Assembly (NCBI RefSeq): GCF_003544815.1
Contig: NZ_CP032100.1
Location: 2,108,001 to 2,172,000 of the forward strand
Origin: Arcobacter suis CECT 7833
GTDB taxonomy: Bacteria; Campylobacterota; Campylobacteria; Campylobacterales; Arcobacteraceae
Direction of reading: 5' to 3'
Length of the DNA stretch: 64,000 nucleotides
A program made the position numbers and the translations under genes. A model generated the notes under the pieces. The model worked only from the letters and a program-made list of their open reading frames with translations. It had not been told where the DNA came from and did not search any database. Positions 49,028 through 59,620 of the stretch are shown here, piece after piece; within the stretch, counting starts at the first letter, position 1; every line of letters starts with the position of its first letter.

Positions 49028-50199
49028 TTTAAAATCCTTGTGTAATAAAAAGCAAAAACAAAAAAAGCAATTCCTAAAAGAATAGTAATTATATCAACAG
49101 AAGTTAAACTTGCCATTAATCCTATAAATAAAGTCGTAAGCACACATGAAAGCATAAAAAACATATCGTTGTATGAAATAACTCTTCCTATATATTTTTC
49201 ATCACATTTATTTTGTAATAAAGCATAAGTAAATGACCATAAAGTCGTGGTACTAAGTCCTACAATAAATAAAGCAATTAAAGAAATATAAAAATCATTT
49301 TGAACAAATCCCCACAAAATTACAGCTAAGCCTTGAAAAATCATTAAATAGTGTAAGTTCTCTTTTGTAACATATTTTGAGATAAGCATAGGTCCAAACA
49401 TCAAAGCAACTGCACGAGTCGCATTTGAAATCCCAATAGCTAAGGGAACAGAAATAATATATTTATACTCATTTTTTGCCAAAATAGTTATCAAAGCATC
49501 AAAAGAAGTAAGCCCTACACATGAATGTAAAATTATTAGGTGTAAAATAATCTTATTATCTTTGATATAAATAAATCCATCTTTTATAAGTTGAAAAATT
49601 TTATCACTTGTAACACTTGGCTTTACTACAAAATTTATATTTATAAATATAATTAATGCTGATAAAAATATAAAAGCATCTATTATAAAAGCTGTTTTAA
49701 CTCCGTATGAATTTACAATAAAACCACTAATAGCCATTCCAAAAGCATAAGTAAATGACCAAATAATAGAATGTATTTCATTTGCCATTTGTAATGGTTT
49801 ACCATTTAAAAGTTTTGCTAGAAGTGACATTTCTGTTGAAAAAAACATAGATGCAGCACTCATTCTAATAAAAATAAAAATCATCAAAAGCCAAAGTTCA
49901 CTTTTATCATCTATAGTTAAAAATAACAAGGTCATCAATAATTCTGTAAAAATCAAACCTATCATTAAAGGTTTTATTTTTACTCTATCAATAATCGCTC
50001 CTGAAAATGGAGCAATTAAAATTGCAGGTAAAAAATGCATTGCAGTTACAACTGATATAGCCATTTCAGTTGAGCCAAAATTAACAAGCATTGTATAAAT
50101 AGCTACATTTGAAAACCAAGCTCCAAAATAAGAGATAAACTGTACAAGAGATAAATCTCTTATAATTTTATGTTCACGAAATAATTTACGATAATTCAA
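49018..50199 (-). CDS. MFS transporter
   Basis: 393 aa, twelve predicted membrane helices; the N-terminal half contains PAILIAPFSGAIIDRVKIKPLM, a MFS loop 2-3 motif. It resembles the single-protein drug/metabolite exporters of the Bcr/MFS_3 type. Substrate unknown. It overlaps the molybdopterin gene by 14 bp at its start and the small gene by 10 bp at its end, so the cluster is probably one transcript. Confidence 0.88.
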   Translation of the reverse strand: MNYRKLFREHKIIRDLSLVQFISYFGAWFSNVAIYTMLVNFGSTEMAISVVTAMHFLPAILIAPFSGAIIDRVKIKPLMIGLIFTELLMTLLFLTIDDKSELWLLMIFIFIRMSAASMFFSTEMSLLAKLLNGKPLQMANEIHSIIWSFTYAFGMAISGFIVNSYGVKTAFIIDAFIFLSALIIFININFVVKPSVTSDKIFQLIKDGFIYIKDNKIILHLIILHSCVGLTSFDALITILAKNEYKYIISVPLAIGISNATRAVALMFGPMLISKYVTKENLHYLMIFQGLAVILWGFVQNDFYISLIALFIVGLSTTTLWSFTYALLQNKCDEKYIGRVISYNDMFFMLSCVLTTLFIGLMASLTSVDIITILLGIAFFVFAFYYTRILKWI

Positions 50200-51892
50200 T
50201 TTCTACCAACACTTCTTGATACATAGCAGAGTTTGAACTTTCATCTTCTTCATTAGGAGTTAAATAATTTACTTTTTTGTTTCCAGAAAAAAAGAAAGCA
50301 CAAGTGCTTTTTATATCATCATTAATTTTTACAATAAACTGTGCATTTCCATATTTTGAAGATATATTTACACTATCACCATCTTTAAAATTTGCACTTG
50401 AATTAAGATAAACAAAGTCATCAGAAGCAAACTGAGAATTTAATGAGTTTTTATTTTTTGCAGTTATTAAATAAAAATTATCTGAAGTTTTTTCTTTATA
50501 AAGTGGTTCAATATCTAAATCTTCTATAAATTCAAAAGTTTCTAACTCTTCTTTTTGGGGTTTGTGATTTTCATAATATGAAATTACTTCATCTTCATCT
50601 TTGAGTTTTTCAAAGTTAAATTGTTCCAATAAATAATTTGCTAAATCATATTCACTGATGCTATTTTCATTTTTAGGTTTTACAATATTTGAAATTGCTT
50701 TAAATTCATGTCCATAAGATAATCGCACATCTTTTTTACTTAAAAATGAAGTTGATGGAATTATTAAATCAGCATATTCACAAGTTTCATTTAAAGTTGT
50801 TCCAAAATAAACTACAAAAGATTTTTTTAAACCTTCAATTACTTTTTTTGTATTTGGGGCTGAAACTCCTGGATTTGCACCTTGAATAAATACTAAATCA
50901 TATAAACCAAAATCTACTTTTGGAATTGAAATTTTTTCATTTGTCCCTTTTTCTTCAAACTGTTTTTTATATCCAAAAGCAGAATCACTTAAATACCAAA
51001 CTCCACCCGCTTCTTTTTTGTGATAACCCATAAATGCAGCAAAAGAGTCAATGCATCTCATTATTTGAGCACCTTCAAAATATTTCTGAACACCAAGTCC
51101 AACTAAAATTGCAACACTTTTATTTTCAATTAAATCAAAAAACTCATTTACTAAAGAAAGTGATACTCCTGTTGTCGCTTCATAAGAAACAACTGGTTTA
51201 TTTCTTGATATATCAAAAAACCAATCTGCTCCATTTCCAAATTCATCTATAAATTCTCTATCTTCTAAATCTTGCATATGGGCAAATCTTGTAAATAATA
51301 AAGCTAATTCATGATCTGTTTTGGGATTTATTTGCATATGAATTTTTGATTTTTTTGCAATATCTGTTTTTATTGGATCAATTGTTACAAAAGTTTTATC
51401 TTTTATCAAATTATATAAATGTGATGAAGTAACAGTTAAATTTCTTCCCCAAACAATTACAATATCTGCATTTAAAAGCTTTTCTAATGGTGGATTAATT
51501 ACATTTTTTCGTCCAGCTTCAATTCCAGCTCCACCGCCACCATCACATAAACTTCCTTTTGTTAAAGTTGAACCATAAGAAGTAAAAAAGTTTTTAGTTG
51601 AGTTTTGCATAACTCCTAAATTACCACTTCCTTTATAATACAAAGTTTTTGAAGGAGTTGTTGATTTTAATTTATCTACTAAAATATTTAAAGATTCTTC
51701 TAATGAAACAATTTTTTCTTCAAAAAAAGCATTTGGAATATTTTCTTTTTTTAAAAGATTTGCAAAATTTACGCAAAGTTTTCCATTTGTTACAATATTT
51801 TCTTTAGAACCTTTAATATTATCTTCTATTAATTCTGCTTGACAAGTATCATAACAATCAAGGGGACAAGCAACCTTATTATTTGAATTCAA
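50186..51892 (-). CDS. Short molybdopterin oxidoreductase with N-terminal 4Fe-4S motif
   Basis: 568 aa, member of the DMSO reductase/formate dehydrogenase family but shorter than most. An N-terminal CPLDCYDTC...C set (Cys9, 13, 17, 40) would bind a 4Fe-4S cluster. The putative molybdenum-ligand Cys lies in KGSLCDGGGG, and the C-terminal MopB domain is present (YLNSSANFKDGDSVNISSKYG). No twin-arginine signal, so it should be cytosolic. Start is TTG at 51892 with AAGGTTGG upstream. First gene of the cluster; the reaction is not known. Confidence 0.85.
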   Translation of the reverse strand: MNSNNKVACPLDCYDTCQAELIEDNIKGSKENIVTNGKLCVNFANLLKKENIPNAFFEEKIVSLEESLNILVDKLKSTTPSKTLYYKGSGNLGVMQNSTKNFFTSYGSTLTKGSLCDGGGGAGIEAGRKNVINPPLEKLLNADIVIVWGRNLTVTSSHLYNLIKDKTFVTIDPIKTDIAKKSKIHMQINPKTDHELALLFTRFAHMQDLEDREFIDEFGNGADWFFDISRNKPVVSYEATTGVSLSLVNEFFDLIENKSVAILVGLGVQKYFEGAQIMRCIDSFAAFMGYHKKEAGGVWYLSDSAFGYKKQFEEKGTNEKISIPKVDFGLYDLVFIQGANPGVSAPNTKKVIEGLKKSFVVYFGTTLNETCEYADLIIPSTSFLSKKDVRLSYGHEFKAISNIVKPKNENSISEYDLANYLLEQFNFEKLKDEDEVISYYENHKPQKEELETFEFIEDLDIEPLYKEKTSDNFYLITAKNKNSLNSQFASDDFVYLNSSANFKDGDSVNISSKYGNAQFIVKINDDIKSTCAFFFSGNKKVNYLTPNEEDESSNSAMYQEVLVEIELS

Positions 51893-51983
51893 TTTTTACC
51901 AACCTTAAAAATGTTTTATATTTTTTTAATTTAATTTTATAGTTTTAAAGACTATTTTTCTAGCAAATGCTGAGATTCTTTCT

Positions 51984-54095
51984 TTAGAACTCTAAAGTTC
52001 CCTCAATTGCAAAATTTGCTTTTGAGTCTAATTCTGCATGGGATAAAACAGAAACTTGTAGACCAAATTTTTCATAAATTTCTGATATTCTTTTTCTTAA
52101 AACTGGATCTACAACCATTGTAATTTTTGAAAAACCTTTAGCTTCAATATCATCTAAAAGTTTTTTTGTTTTTGTAACAAGATTATTAATTTCCGCTATT
52201 GAAATCATTAGTTGAGAAACCCCATGATGTTCTTGAAGTTTTCCAATAAATTGTTGTTCAAGCTCAGGTTTTATCGTAATAATATGTAAAACTCCATCTG
52301 TATCTTTATATTTTTGAGTAATAAGTCTATAAAGTTTTGCTCTTACATGTTCAAGTAAAATTTCAGGTGCTTTTGTAAACTCTGCTATATCAGCTACTGC
52401 TTCAATAATAGTTAACATATCAATAATTGGAATTTTTTCGTGTAATAAATCTTTACAAACTTTTAATAATGAACCATAAGAAGTAACTTTCATAGCTTCA
52501 TCAATTACAATAGGGAAATCTTTTTTAAGCCTATCAATAATATCTACAATATCTTGTCTTGTAATAATATCTTCTGCATGTTTTTTAATAATCTCAGAGA
52601 TATGTGTAGAAATAATTGTTGGAGCATCTACAACTGTAAATCCTTTCATTAAAGCTTCTTCTTTTAAATCTGTTGCAATCCAAGTTGCATCAAGATTAAA
52701 CACTGGTTCTTTCACCTTTAAACCTACTAATTTCTCATTTGCTAATCCACCCATTGCAAGAAGTTTATCAACTTCAACTTTTCCTTTTACAAGGGGAATT
52801 CTTTTTAAATACAATTGATACTCATTTGGATTTAAATTTGCATCATCTGAAATTCTTATTTGTGGTATTACAAAACCTAATTCACTTGCAATTGTTTTTC
52901 TAATTGCTTTGATTTTATCAAGTAATTCTGAATTTCCTTGAACTAATTGTAATAATCTAATTCCAAGTTTCAATTCTAAAACTTCTAATTTCATTATATT
53001 TTCAATAGTTTGAGATTCATCTGCAACAGACATACTTTTCTTTCTTTCTTTTAAAACATTAATATCATCATCGACTTTTGGTTTAATAACTTCTGTTTTA
53101 AAGAATCTTGTTAATGCATTATCTTGATTATCATTAATCATAGTTATTACATAACCGATAAATATCATTAACGCACCCATTACCATTAAAATACCAGTTG
53201 GGAAACCAGGAATAAATCCAAATAAAACTAGACCAATTCCTAATAAAATCAATGATTTACTATCTTTTACTAATTGAGAAATAGACTGACTTGCAAATTT
53301 CTCTTCATCCATATTAGATCGTGTAATAATAATGGCAGTTGCAGTTGATAAAATAAGTGCAGGAATTTGAGATACTAACCCATCCCCAATAGTTAAAATT
53401 GTATAAATTTCTCCAGCTTCTGACATACTCATATCATGCTGAAAAAGACCTATTAATATTCCTCCAATTATATTTACTATTGTAATAATAATACCAGCAA
53501 CAGCATCACCTTTTACGAACTTTGAAGACCCATCCATAGCCCCATAAAAACTTGCTTCTGAAATTAAGATTCTTCTTCTTTCTTGAGCTTCTTTATCATC
53601 AATAAATCCAGCATTTAAATCAGCATCAATAGCCATTTGTTTACCAGGCATTGAATCAAGTGTAAATCTTGCAGTTACCTCAGCAACCCTTGTAGCACCC
53701 TTTGTTACAACCATAAAGTTAATAAGTACTAAAATAATAAATATAATAATACCAATAACCATATTTCCACCAACAACAAACTGTCCAAAGGCTGAAATAA
53801 TCGAACTTACAGCATCAGGTCCATTATGTCCTTCACTTAAAATTGACCTTGTTGTTGCAATATTTAAAGCAAGCCTAAAAAGTGCAAATATCAAAATAAG
53901 AGTTGGAAATGTAGTTAAATCTGAGGGTTTTTGAATATATAAAGATATTAATAAAATGAGTATAGAAATAGATAAAGATATTACCAAAAAGAAATCTAAG
54001 ATTTCTTTTGATAATGGTACTATTATGATTAATAGTATCGAAACAAATAGTGCAACAACTATTAAATCTTTTGAAAATATCTTTTTTATATTCAT
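51984..54095 (-). CDS. flhA: Flagellar biosynthesis protein FlhA
   Basis: 703 aa integral membrane component of the flagellar type III export gate. About eight N-terminal membrane helices, the FHIPEP-type signature (conserved GDGLVSQIPALILSTATA segment near 230-250 and the RFTLDSMPGKQMAIDADLNAG block near 140-160), then a large cytosolic domain which docks substrate-chaperone complexes. Family-typical length. Last gene of the flagellar operon in the window, 23 bp after flgL. Confidence 0.96.
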   Translation of the reverse strand: MNIKKIFSKDLIVVALFVSILLIIIVPLSKEILDFFLVISLSISILILLISLYIQKPSDLTTFPTLILIFALFRLALNIATTRSILSEGHNGPDAVSSIISAFGQFVVGGNMVIGIIIFIILVLINFMVVTKGATRVAEVTARFTLDSMPGKQMAIDADLNAGFIDDKEAQERRRILISEASFYGAMDGSSKFVKGDAVAGIIITIVNIIGGILIGLFQHDMSMSEAGEIYTILTIGDGLVSQIPALILSTATAIIITRSNMDEEKFASQSISQLVKDSKSLILLGIGLVLFGFIPGFPTGILMVMGALMIFIGYVITMINDNQDNALTRFFKTEVIKPKVDDDINVLKERKKSMSVADESQTIENIMKLEVLELKLGIRLLQLVQGNSELLDKIKAIRKTIASELGFVIPQIRISDDANLNPNEYQLYLKRIPLVKGKVEVDKLLAMGGLANEKLVGLKVKEPVFNLDATWIATDLKEEALMKGFTVVDAPTIISTHISEIIKKHAEDIITRQDIVDIIDRLKKDFPIVIDEAMKVTSYGSLLKVCKDLLHEKIPIIDMLTIIEAVADIAEFTKAPEILLEHVRAKLYRLITQKYKDTDGVLHIITIKPELEQQFIGKLQEHHGVSQLMISIAEINNLVTKTKKLLDDIEAKGFSKITMVVDPVLRKRISEIYEKFGLQVSVLSHAELDSKANFAIEGTLEF

Positions 54096-54118
54096 CTACT
54101 AATTTATTTTTAGGTTAG

Positions 54119-55261
54119 TTAATTTAAAAAATTAACTAACGACAATTGATTCGTTTTACTAATTGTTGAATAAAGAGCTGTATATGTTAACTCTAAAGCT
54201 TTTGCTTCTATTGCAACTTTTGCTAAATCAACTGAACCTAATTCTTGAGATAAAATGTCATACTGCGTTAACTTAGAAGAAACTCTCTCTAAAGAAATTT
54301 CAAATATCTTATTTTTTCCACCTAAGTCAGCATGGGCAATATTAACAGCATCAAAAACTTTAGTCATTTCACCTGAATATTTAGCAACTAAAGCTTTAGC
54401 ATCTTGATCAGAAATTGGATTACCTGCACTATCAACTTTTTTTAATGCATTTACAGTATCATCTATAAAATTAAAAATATTTGTTTTTGCCTCAAATTTT
54501 GTACCATCTATGTTTGGTAAAGTTCCACTAAAGGTAGCTGGAGTCAAACCATCATTTGTTACAGGCGTTATTGTTTCTGTTGTAGCATTTCCATTTAAAT
54601 CATATTTTGTTAAAGTATCATTTGTTGGAGAATTTAACTTCCATTCATTACCATTTTGATCAATAATTCTATCTGTTTCTTTGAAACTAAAAGATTCTCC
54701 TTTAAAAGCAGTTGAAGATGGATACATCATCATATCATATCCATTAATTCCTCTGTCTCTATAAGATCCTTCTTCTACAGCAACTTTTCTTAATTGGCTA
54801 TCACCCAGATAAGTTATTTTACCATTTACATCTTTTTCAAATGGTCTTATTGATGAATTTGAACCAGCAAATATATACTCACCTTCAACTTGAGTATTTG
54901 CTAATTGATAAAGATTTTCTTTAAGTCCACCAATACTAGTAGCAATCGCTGTAAGTCCATCTCTTGTTGTTGTTGCTGTATTAGCCTTAACTAATTCCCC
55001 TGTCATATAATCTAGAATTTTTTTAATTTCTGCCATACTTGAATCAGCTACTTTATTTTGAGCTTGAGTTTTTTGGATTTGAGTTTTTAAACCTTCATAT
55101 GTTCTTACTTTATCATCTACAGAGATAATTCTTGAATACAACATAGAATCATCACTTCCAACTTGAAGTTTTTCTTTTGTACTTGTTTGATAAGTAAGTT
55201 TTTGTTGTAGAGTATCTAAATTACTCAATCTATAAAACATTTGTTCTGTTTGATTTATCAT
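54119..55261 (-). CDS. flgL: Flagellar hook-filament junction protein FlgL
   Basis: 380 aa. Flagellin-like ends: an N-terminal helical region (QMFYRLSNLDTLQQKLTYQTSTKEKLQVGSDD) and a C-terminal helix ending in TKSNQLSL-type sequence (ISKTNQLSLVNFLN). The middle is a variable D2/D3-like region with Ser/Thr/Asn-rich loops. Secreted through the flagellar export system to form the hook-filament junction. The ATG overlaps the fliI stop (ATGA). Confidence 0.9.
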   Translation of the reverse strand: MINQTEQMFYRLSNLDTLQQKLTYQTSTKEKLQVGSDDSMLYSRIISVDDKVRTYEGLKTQIQKTQAQNKVADSSMAEIKKILDYMTGELVKANTATTTRDGLTAIATSIGGLKENLYQLANTQVEGEYIFAGSNSSIRPFEKDVNGKITYLGDSQLRKVAVEEGSYRDRGINGYDMMMYPSSTAFKGESFSFKETDRIIDQNGNEWKLNSPTNDTLTKYDLNGNATTETITPVTNDGLTPATFSGTLPNIDGTKFEAKTNIFNFIDDTVNALKKVDSAGNPISDQDAKALVAKYSGEMTKVFDAVNIAHADLGGKNKIFEISLERVSSKLTQYDILSQELGSVDLAKVAIEAKALELTYTALYSTISKTNQLSLVNFLN

Positions 55262-56562
55262 TGTAAAACCTTTCTAAACATTGTTACTATCTCATTAAAT
55301 CCGAAGACTTTTTGAGTATCTTGGGTTAGAAATTCTCTTATTTGTTCTTTCTTTGACATCGCATTGTCAAGTTCTGGATCCATACCAGTCTTATAAGCGC
55401 CAACTCTAACCAACACTTCATTCTCTTTTATTAATGATAATACTCTTTTTAACTTTAAAAAATCATTATAATGCTCTTTATCTACGACCTTATCCATAAC
55501 CCTTGAAGCTGATTTTAGTAAATTTATTGGTGGATAAAATCCTTGTTCCGTTAACTCTCTTGTTAAAACAATATGTCCATCAAGAATAGATCTACTTTGA
55601 TCAGCTATTGGATCATTCATATCATCACCATCAACTAAAACTGTAAAAAATGCAGTAATTGAACCCTTTTTATTATTTCCAGCTCGCTCCATTAATTGAG
55701 GCAGTAGCGCAAACACTGAAGGGGGATAACCACGACTTACAGGAGGTTCTCCCGTACTTAATCCTATTTCTCTTTGAGCCATTGCAAATCTTGTAACAGA
55801 ATCCATCATTAATAAAACATCATGTCCTTTATCTCTAAAAAACTCAGCTATTGCCATAGCAGTAAATGCTCCATATTTTCTCATTAGTGCAGATTCATCT
55901 GAAGTTGCTGCAACAATTACTGTATTTTCTAAATTATTATCTAAATTATAATGGATGAACTCAGGAATTTCTCTTCCCCTCTCACCAATCAATGCGACAA
56001 CTTTTATTTGAGCTTCACAACCTTTTACAATCATTCCCATAAGTGTTGATTTACCAACTCCAGAACCTGCAAAAATACCAACTTTTTGACCTTTTCCACT
56101 TGTTAGCATAGAATCAATAGCTTTTACACCTGTTGCAAATTTTTCATCTATTATCCCTCTCTCAAGGGCTGGCATAGAAAGCTTATTTATTGCCGCATTT
56201 TCTTCTAAATCTGTAATTTTTCCCTTATTGTCAATAGGTTCACCTAAAGCATTAATAACTCTTCCTAATAAACCATATCCACACTTTACAGTTAGCCCGT
56301 CTTTTTGTATATAAACCTTATCTTGAATTCTAAATCCATCAATAAAAGAAAAAGGAACTATTGTAAAAGATTTATCATCAATTGATGCAACCATACCTAA
56401 AACCGTATATAAATGCTGAACCGATTCTATTTTTACAATGTCTCCAACCGCTACTTCTAATCCCGTTGCAGTTAAAGTAGTTGTTGCAATATTTTTTATT
56501 CGTCCAAAGGGAATAGAAAGATTTGTTGAATCAATTTTATTTAATATATCTTCAATATCCAT
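55258..56562 (-). CDS. fliI: Flagellar protein export ATPase FliI
   Basis: 434 aa F1-beta-like ATPase that energises substrate unfolding in flagellar export. Walker A GSGVGKS is at 166-172, with VIVAATSDESALMR, the Walker-B region VLLMMDSVTRFAMAQREIGL and the family-specific GEPPVSRGYPPSVFALLP. The start is taken as the ATG at 56562, whose A is shared with the stop of the TPR gene (TGATG); a GTG one codon earlier is possible. Confidence 0.95.
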   Translation of the reverse strand: MDIEDILNKIDSTNLSIPFGRIKNIATTTLTATGLEVAVGDIVKIESVQHLYTVLGMVASIDDKSFTIVPFSFIDGFRIQDKVYIQKDGLTVKCGYGLLGRVINALGEPIDNKGKITDLEENAAINKLSMPALERGIIDEKFATGVKAIDSMLTSGKGQKVGIFAGSGVGKSTLMGMIVKGCEAQIKVVALIGERGREIPEFIHYNLDNNLENTVIVAATSDESALMRKYGAFTAMAIAEFFRDKGHDVLLMMDSVTRFAMAQREIGLSTGEPPVSRGYPPSVFALLPQLMERAGNNKKGSITAFFTVLVDGDDMNDPIADQSRSILDGHIVLTRELTEQGFYPPINLLKSASRVMDKVVDKEHYNDFLKLKRVLSLIKENEVLVRVGAYKTGMDPELDNAMSKKEQIREFLTQDTQKVFGFNEIVTMFRKVLQ

Positions 56563-58556
56563 CACATCTCATCACACATTTTTTTATATAAACTATCAAC
56601 ACTATCTTTTACTTCTTTACATTTTGAAATATATTCATTTTTTTTAGTTTTATTTCCCATAGTATCATATAAATTTAAAATATCATAATAAATTTTTACC
56701 TCATCATTAGGTTTAACTTTTCTAGTATTTTGTAAAGATTCTAATAATAAATCTATTGATTTTTGATTATTATTTGATTCTTTTGCAATTCTTGCCAATT
56801 CTGTTTCAACAAAAGGAGAATATATAAAAGCTTTTAATTCTTTTTGTTTATTATATAACTTGTTTAGTATCTCATTCGCTAAAGTTTTATTTTTTCCTTT
56901 TAATAAATCCAAATAATAATCATAATAAAAATCTATTATTATTGGATTATTTTCATTTATTTTTATAAAATCTTGATTTTTATTTGTATATGCAAAAAAC
57001 CTTTCCATAGCAATAGGTTCAGATTTTTGTTTTAATATTTGGTATCTATATAAAAATTCGTTGGCTAAAACACTTGGATCATCTACCATTTCGACTTTTG
57101 TTGAGAAATCTAAAGCGTCATCCATTAAACCTAGGTTATAAGCCATTTTTTCTAAATACAAATAAATATTTGCATCTCTTGTTTTAATAAAAGTATCTTT
57201 TATTTGTAAATAAGCTCTTTCATATGGAGATTCAACTAAACATTCAAAAAAAGCATATTTAATAGCTTCATCTTCAATTAATTTAACTAAAGTTTCATTT
57301 CTTGAATTTTTTAAAATATCGTTTAATTCAATACATTTTCCATGAGCTAAATAATCTTTTATTATATCAATATTTATCTCATCATAAATATCACTAATAC
57401 TTTGATAGCCAAATCTTTTTACTATCTCATTTGAAACTTTACTATAAACTTTTTCAGCTCTTAAAATAAGATCATATTTTTTATCATTTTTGTCATTCAT
57501 TAATTCTTGTAAAAGTGCTTTTTGTTGCATTGCTTCATCTTCTGGATATTTTGAAGCAACCACAGCTGGGCTTAAAAAACCTTGTCTCATTAAAATCTCA
57601 TCCATATATGTCTTTGCATTTTTTGAATAAATACCTTGTGGATAATCATTTATAATATCTTTATACAACTCTTTTGCTTTTTCTAAATAATAATTAGTTC
57701 TATCATACATAAGCATATAAGTATTTGCTAATTTAAATTTAAAATCTTCTATTACATCTTCTTTTGTTGTTCTTTTTAATAATTCTTTTAAAATTTCAGA
57801 AGCATGTTCTGGCATACCAGCTTTTATCAATCGATTAACTTTTTTATTTGCTAAATATGAATCATTTGCATAAAAATCAATATTAGTTTTTAAAACTTGA
57901 GTTATTAATTCATTTGCTTTATCATATTTTTCATCTAAAATATATACATCAAATAATTCATCAGCAACAACAGTGGCAACTTTTTTATCACTCGTAACTG
58001 TTAATATTTCATATAAATATTTAGTTGCTTTTGTATAATCTTTTTGATATTTATAAACTTTTGCAAGGGAAATTTTTCCATAGGTTTTAGTTAATTCATC
58101 ATCAAAATTATCTATTATAATTTGTGCAAAATATTTGGCTTCTTCTATTTTATTTACTTCAAGTTTTAATTCAACCAAAATCATATAAGCTTTTGCTAAA
58201 TCATATTGATTGATTTTTGAAGAATTTATAGCCATTTCCAACTCATTTGCAGCTTCTAAAACCAATCTTTTAGACTGTTTTTTTAAAGCCAATTCTGAAT
58301 ATAAAATTATACTATCGGAAGTTAAAACATTAAGTTTATTTTTTTCTTTAAAATCTTTTACTTGGGTATAAGCATCATCTATTTTTCCATCTTTAGCAAG
58401 AATTCTTGCATTTTGTAAAATATCAAATCCATCATTTATTGATTGTTTTCTTTGTTCTGATATTTGAACTCCAGAAGAATCAATAAAACCATAATAAAAA
58501 TCTTTTTTAGCATATAAAATGTTCAACATTAAAAATATACTTATTAATACTTTCAA
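56562..58556 (-). CDS. pflA: Periplasmic TPR-repeat protein, PflA-like flagellar motor component
   Basis: 664 aa with a signal peptide (MKVLISIFLMLNILYAKKD) and then all-helical TPR-like repeats throughout, ending in a coiled coil. In Campylobacterota, PflA is a periplasmic TPR protein that builds a ring around the motor and is needed for torque. The position inside the flagellar operon, the Sec signal and the repeat make-up support PflA, but I could not align it and the length differs from the Campylobacter protein (about 790 aa). Alternative: another periplasmic TPR adaptor. 3 bp from flhB. Confidence 0.75.
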   Translation of the reverse strand: MKVLISIFLMLNILYAKKDFYYGFIDSSGVQISEQRKQSINDGFDILQNARILAKDGKIDDAYTQVKDFKEKNKLNVLTSDSIILYSELALKKQSKRLVLEAANELEMAINSSKINQYDLAKAYMILVELKLEVNKIEEAKYFAQIIIDNFDDELTKTYGKISLAKVYKYQKDYTKATKYLYEILTVTSDKKVATVVADELFDVYILDEKYDKANELITQVLKTNIDFYANDSYLANKKVNRLIKAGMPEHASEILKELLKRTTKEDVIEDFKFKLANTYMLMYDRTNYYLEKAKELYKDIINDYPQGIYSKNAKTYMDEILMRQGFLSPAVVASKYPEDEAMQQKALLQELMNDKNDKKYDLILRAEKVYSKVSNEIVKRFGYQSISDIYDEINIDIIKDYLAHGKCIELNDILKNSRNETLVKLIEDEAIKYAFFECLVESPYERAYLQIKDTFIKTRDANIYLYLEKMAYNLGLMDDALDFSTKVEMVDDPSVLANEFLYRYQILKQKSEPIAMERFFAYTNKNQDFIKINENNPIIIDFYYDYYLDLLKGKNKTLANEILNKLYNKQKELKAFIYSPFVETELARIAKESNNNQKSIDLLLESLQNTRKVKPNDEVKIYYDILNLYDTMGNKTKKNEYISKCKEVKDSVDSLYKKMCDEM

Positions 58557-58559
58557 TTT

Positions 58560-59606
58560 TTACCTTTTTCTTTTTAATTCATAAATATATGAAAATATTT
58601 CAGCCATTGCTTTATAAAATTCACTAGGTATTTCTCTATCTACATCTATTTGATCATATAAAGATCTTGCAAGTGCAGGATTTTCTATAATTGGTATTCT
58701 ATGATCTTTTGCAATTTCTTTTATTTTAATAGCTAAAAAATCTATCCCTTTTGCTACAACTTTGGGAGCAGAATCTACTTTATTATTATATTTTAAAGCT
58801 ACAGCATAATGAGTTGGATTTGTAATAACAACATCAGCCTCAGGAACGGAACTCATCATACGCTTTTGAGCCATCTGCATTTGAATTCTTCTAATACGCC
58901 CTTTTACTTGAGGATCTCCCTCCATATTTTTAAATTCATCTTTAATCTCTTGTTTACTCATTTTTAAAGATTCAATATAATAATGTTTTGTAAAATAAAA
59001 ATCTATTATAGCAAAAATAAAAAGAATAAAAAGAATAGCTGAAATAAAATAAACTGTTAATTCAATCATTGTAGCAATTGTTGCTGTTGTTTCTTGATTC
59101 ATCATTGCTAAAAATTTCTGATAAGTTAATGAAAAAATAATACACATTACAAACATAATTAACAACAGTTTTGCTGTTAATTTTAAAGCCTCGATAAGTT
59201 TTTTGAATCCAAAAATATTTTTTATTCCTTTTATTGGATCTAATTTCTGTAAATCAAATTTTAAAGGAATAGCCAAAAACCCAAATTGAGCTAAATTACT
59301 AATAAAAACCAGTAATAATATTATTACAAACAAAGGAGCTAATGCCTTCAAAAGTGTAACTGTAAAATGATAAGTTATTGCAAAAAACAATGGACTATCT
59401 AATTCTTGACCTATAAAGCTATATGAAAACATCATAAGCTTTTTTATTTCAAGTAAAGAATAAGATGAAAAAAAAAGTAAATAAGCTGTCCCAAATGTTA
59501 AAATTGCTACTCCTGAGATTTCTGCTGATTTAGCAACATTTCCTTCTTCTCTGGCGTCACTAATCTTCTTATCGGTGGGGTCTTCTGTTTTGTCATCATC
59601 TGCCAT
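58560..59606 (-). CDS. flhB: Flagellar export switch protein FlhB
   Basis: 348 aa. Four membrane helices in the N-terminal half, a charged N-terminus (DDKTEDPTDKKISDAREEG) and the cytosolic domain with the autocleavage motif NPTH near residue 264 (VVITNPTHYAVAL). Together with FliK it switches export from rod/hook to filament substrates. 14 bp after fliR. Confidence 0.96.
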   Translation of the reverse strand: MADDDKTEDPTDKKISDAREEGNVAKSAEISGVAILTFGTAYLLFFSSYSLLEIKKLMMFSYSFIGQELDSPLFFAITYHFTVTLLKALAPLFVIILLLVFISNLAQFGFLAIPLKFDLQKLDPIKGIKNIFGFKKLIEALKLTAKLLLIMFVMCIIFSLTYQKFLAMMNQETTATIATMIELTVYFISAILFILFIFAIIDFYFTKHYYIESLKMSKQEIKDEFKNMEGDPQVKGRIRRIQMQMAQKRMMSSVPEADVVITNPTHYAVALKYNNKVDSAPKVVAKGIDFLAIKIKEIAKDHRIPIIENPALARSLYDQIDVDREIPSEFYKAMAEIFSYIYELKRKR

Positions 59607-59620
59607 ATTAAAACCTTAAA

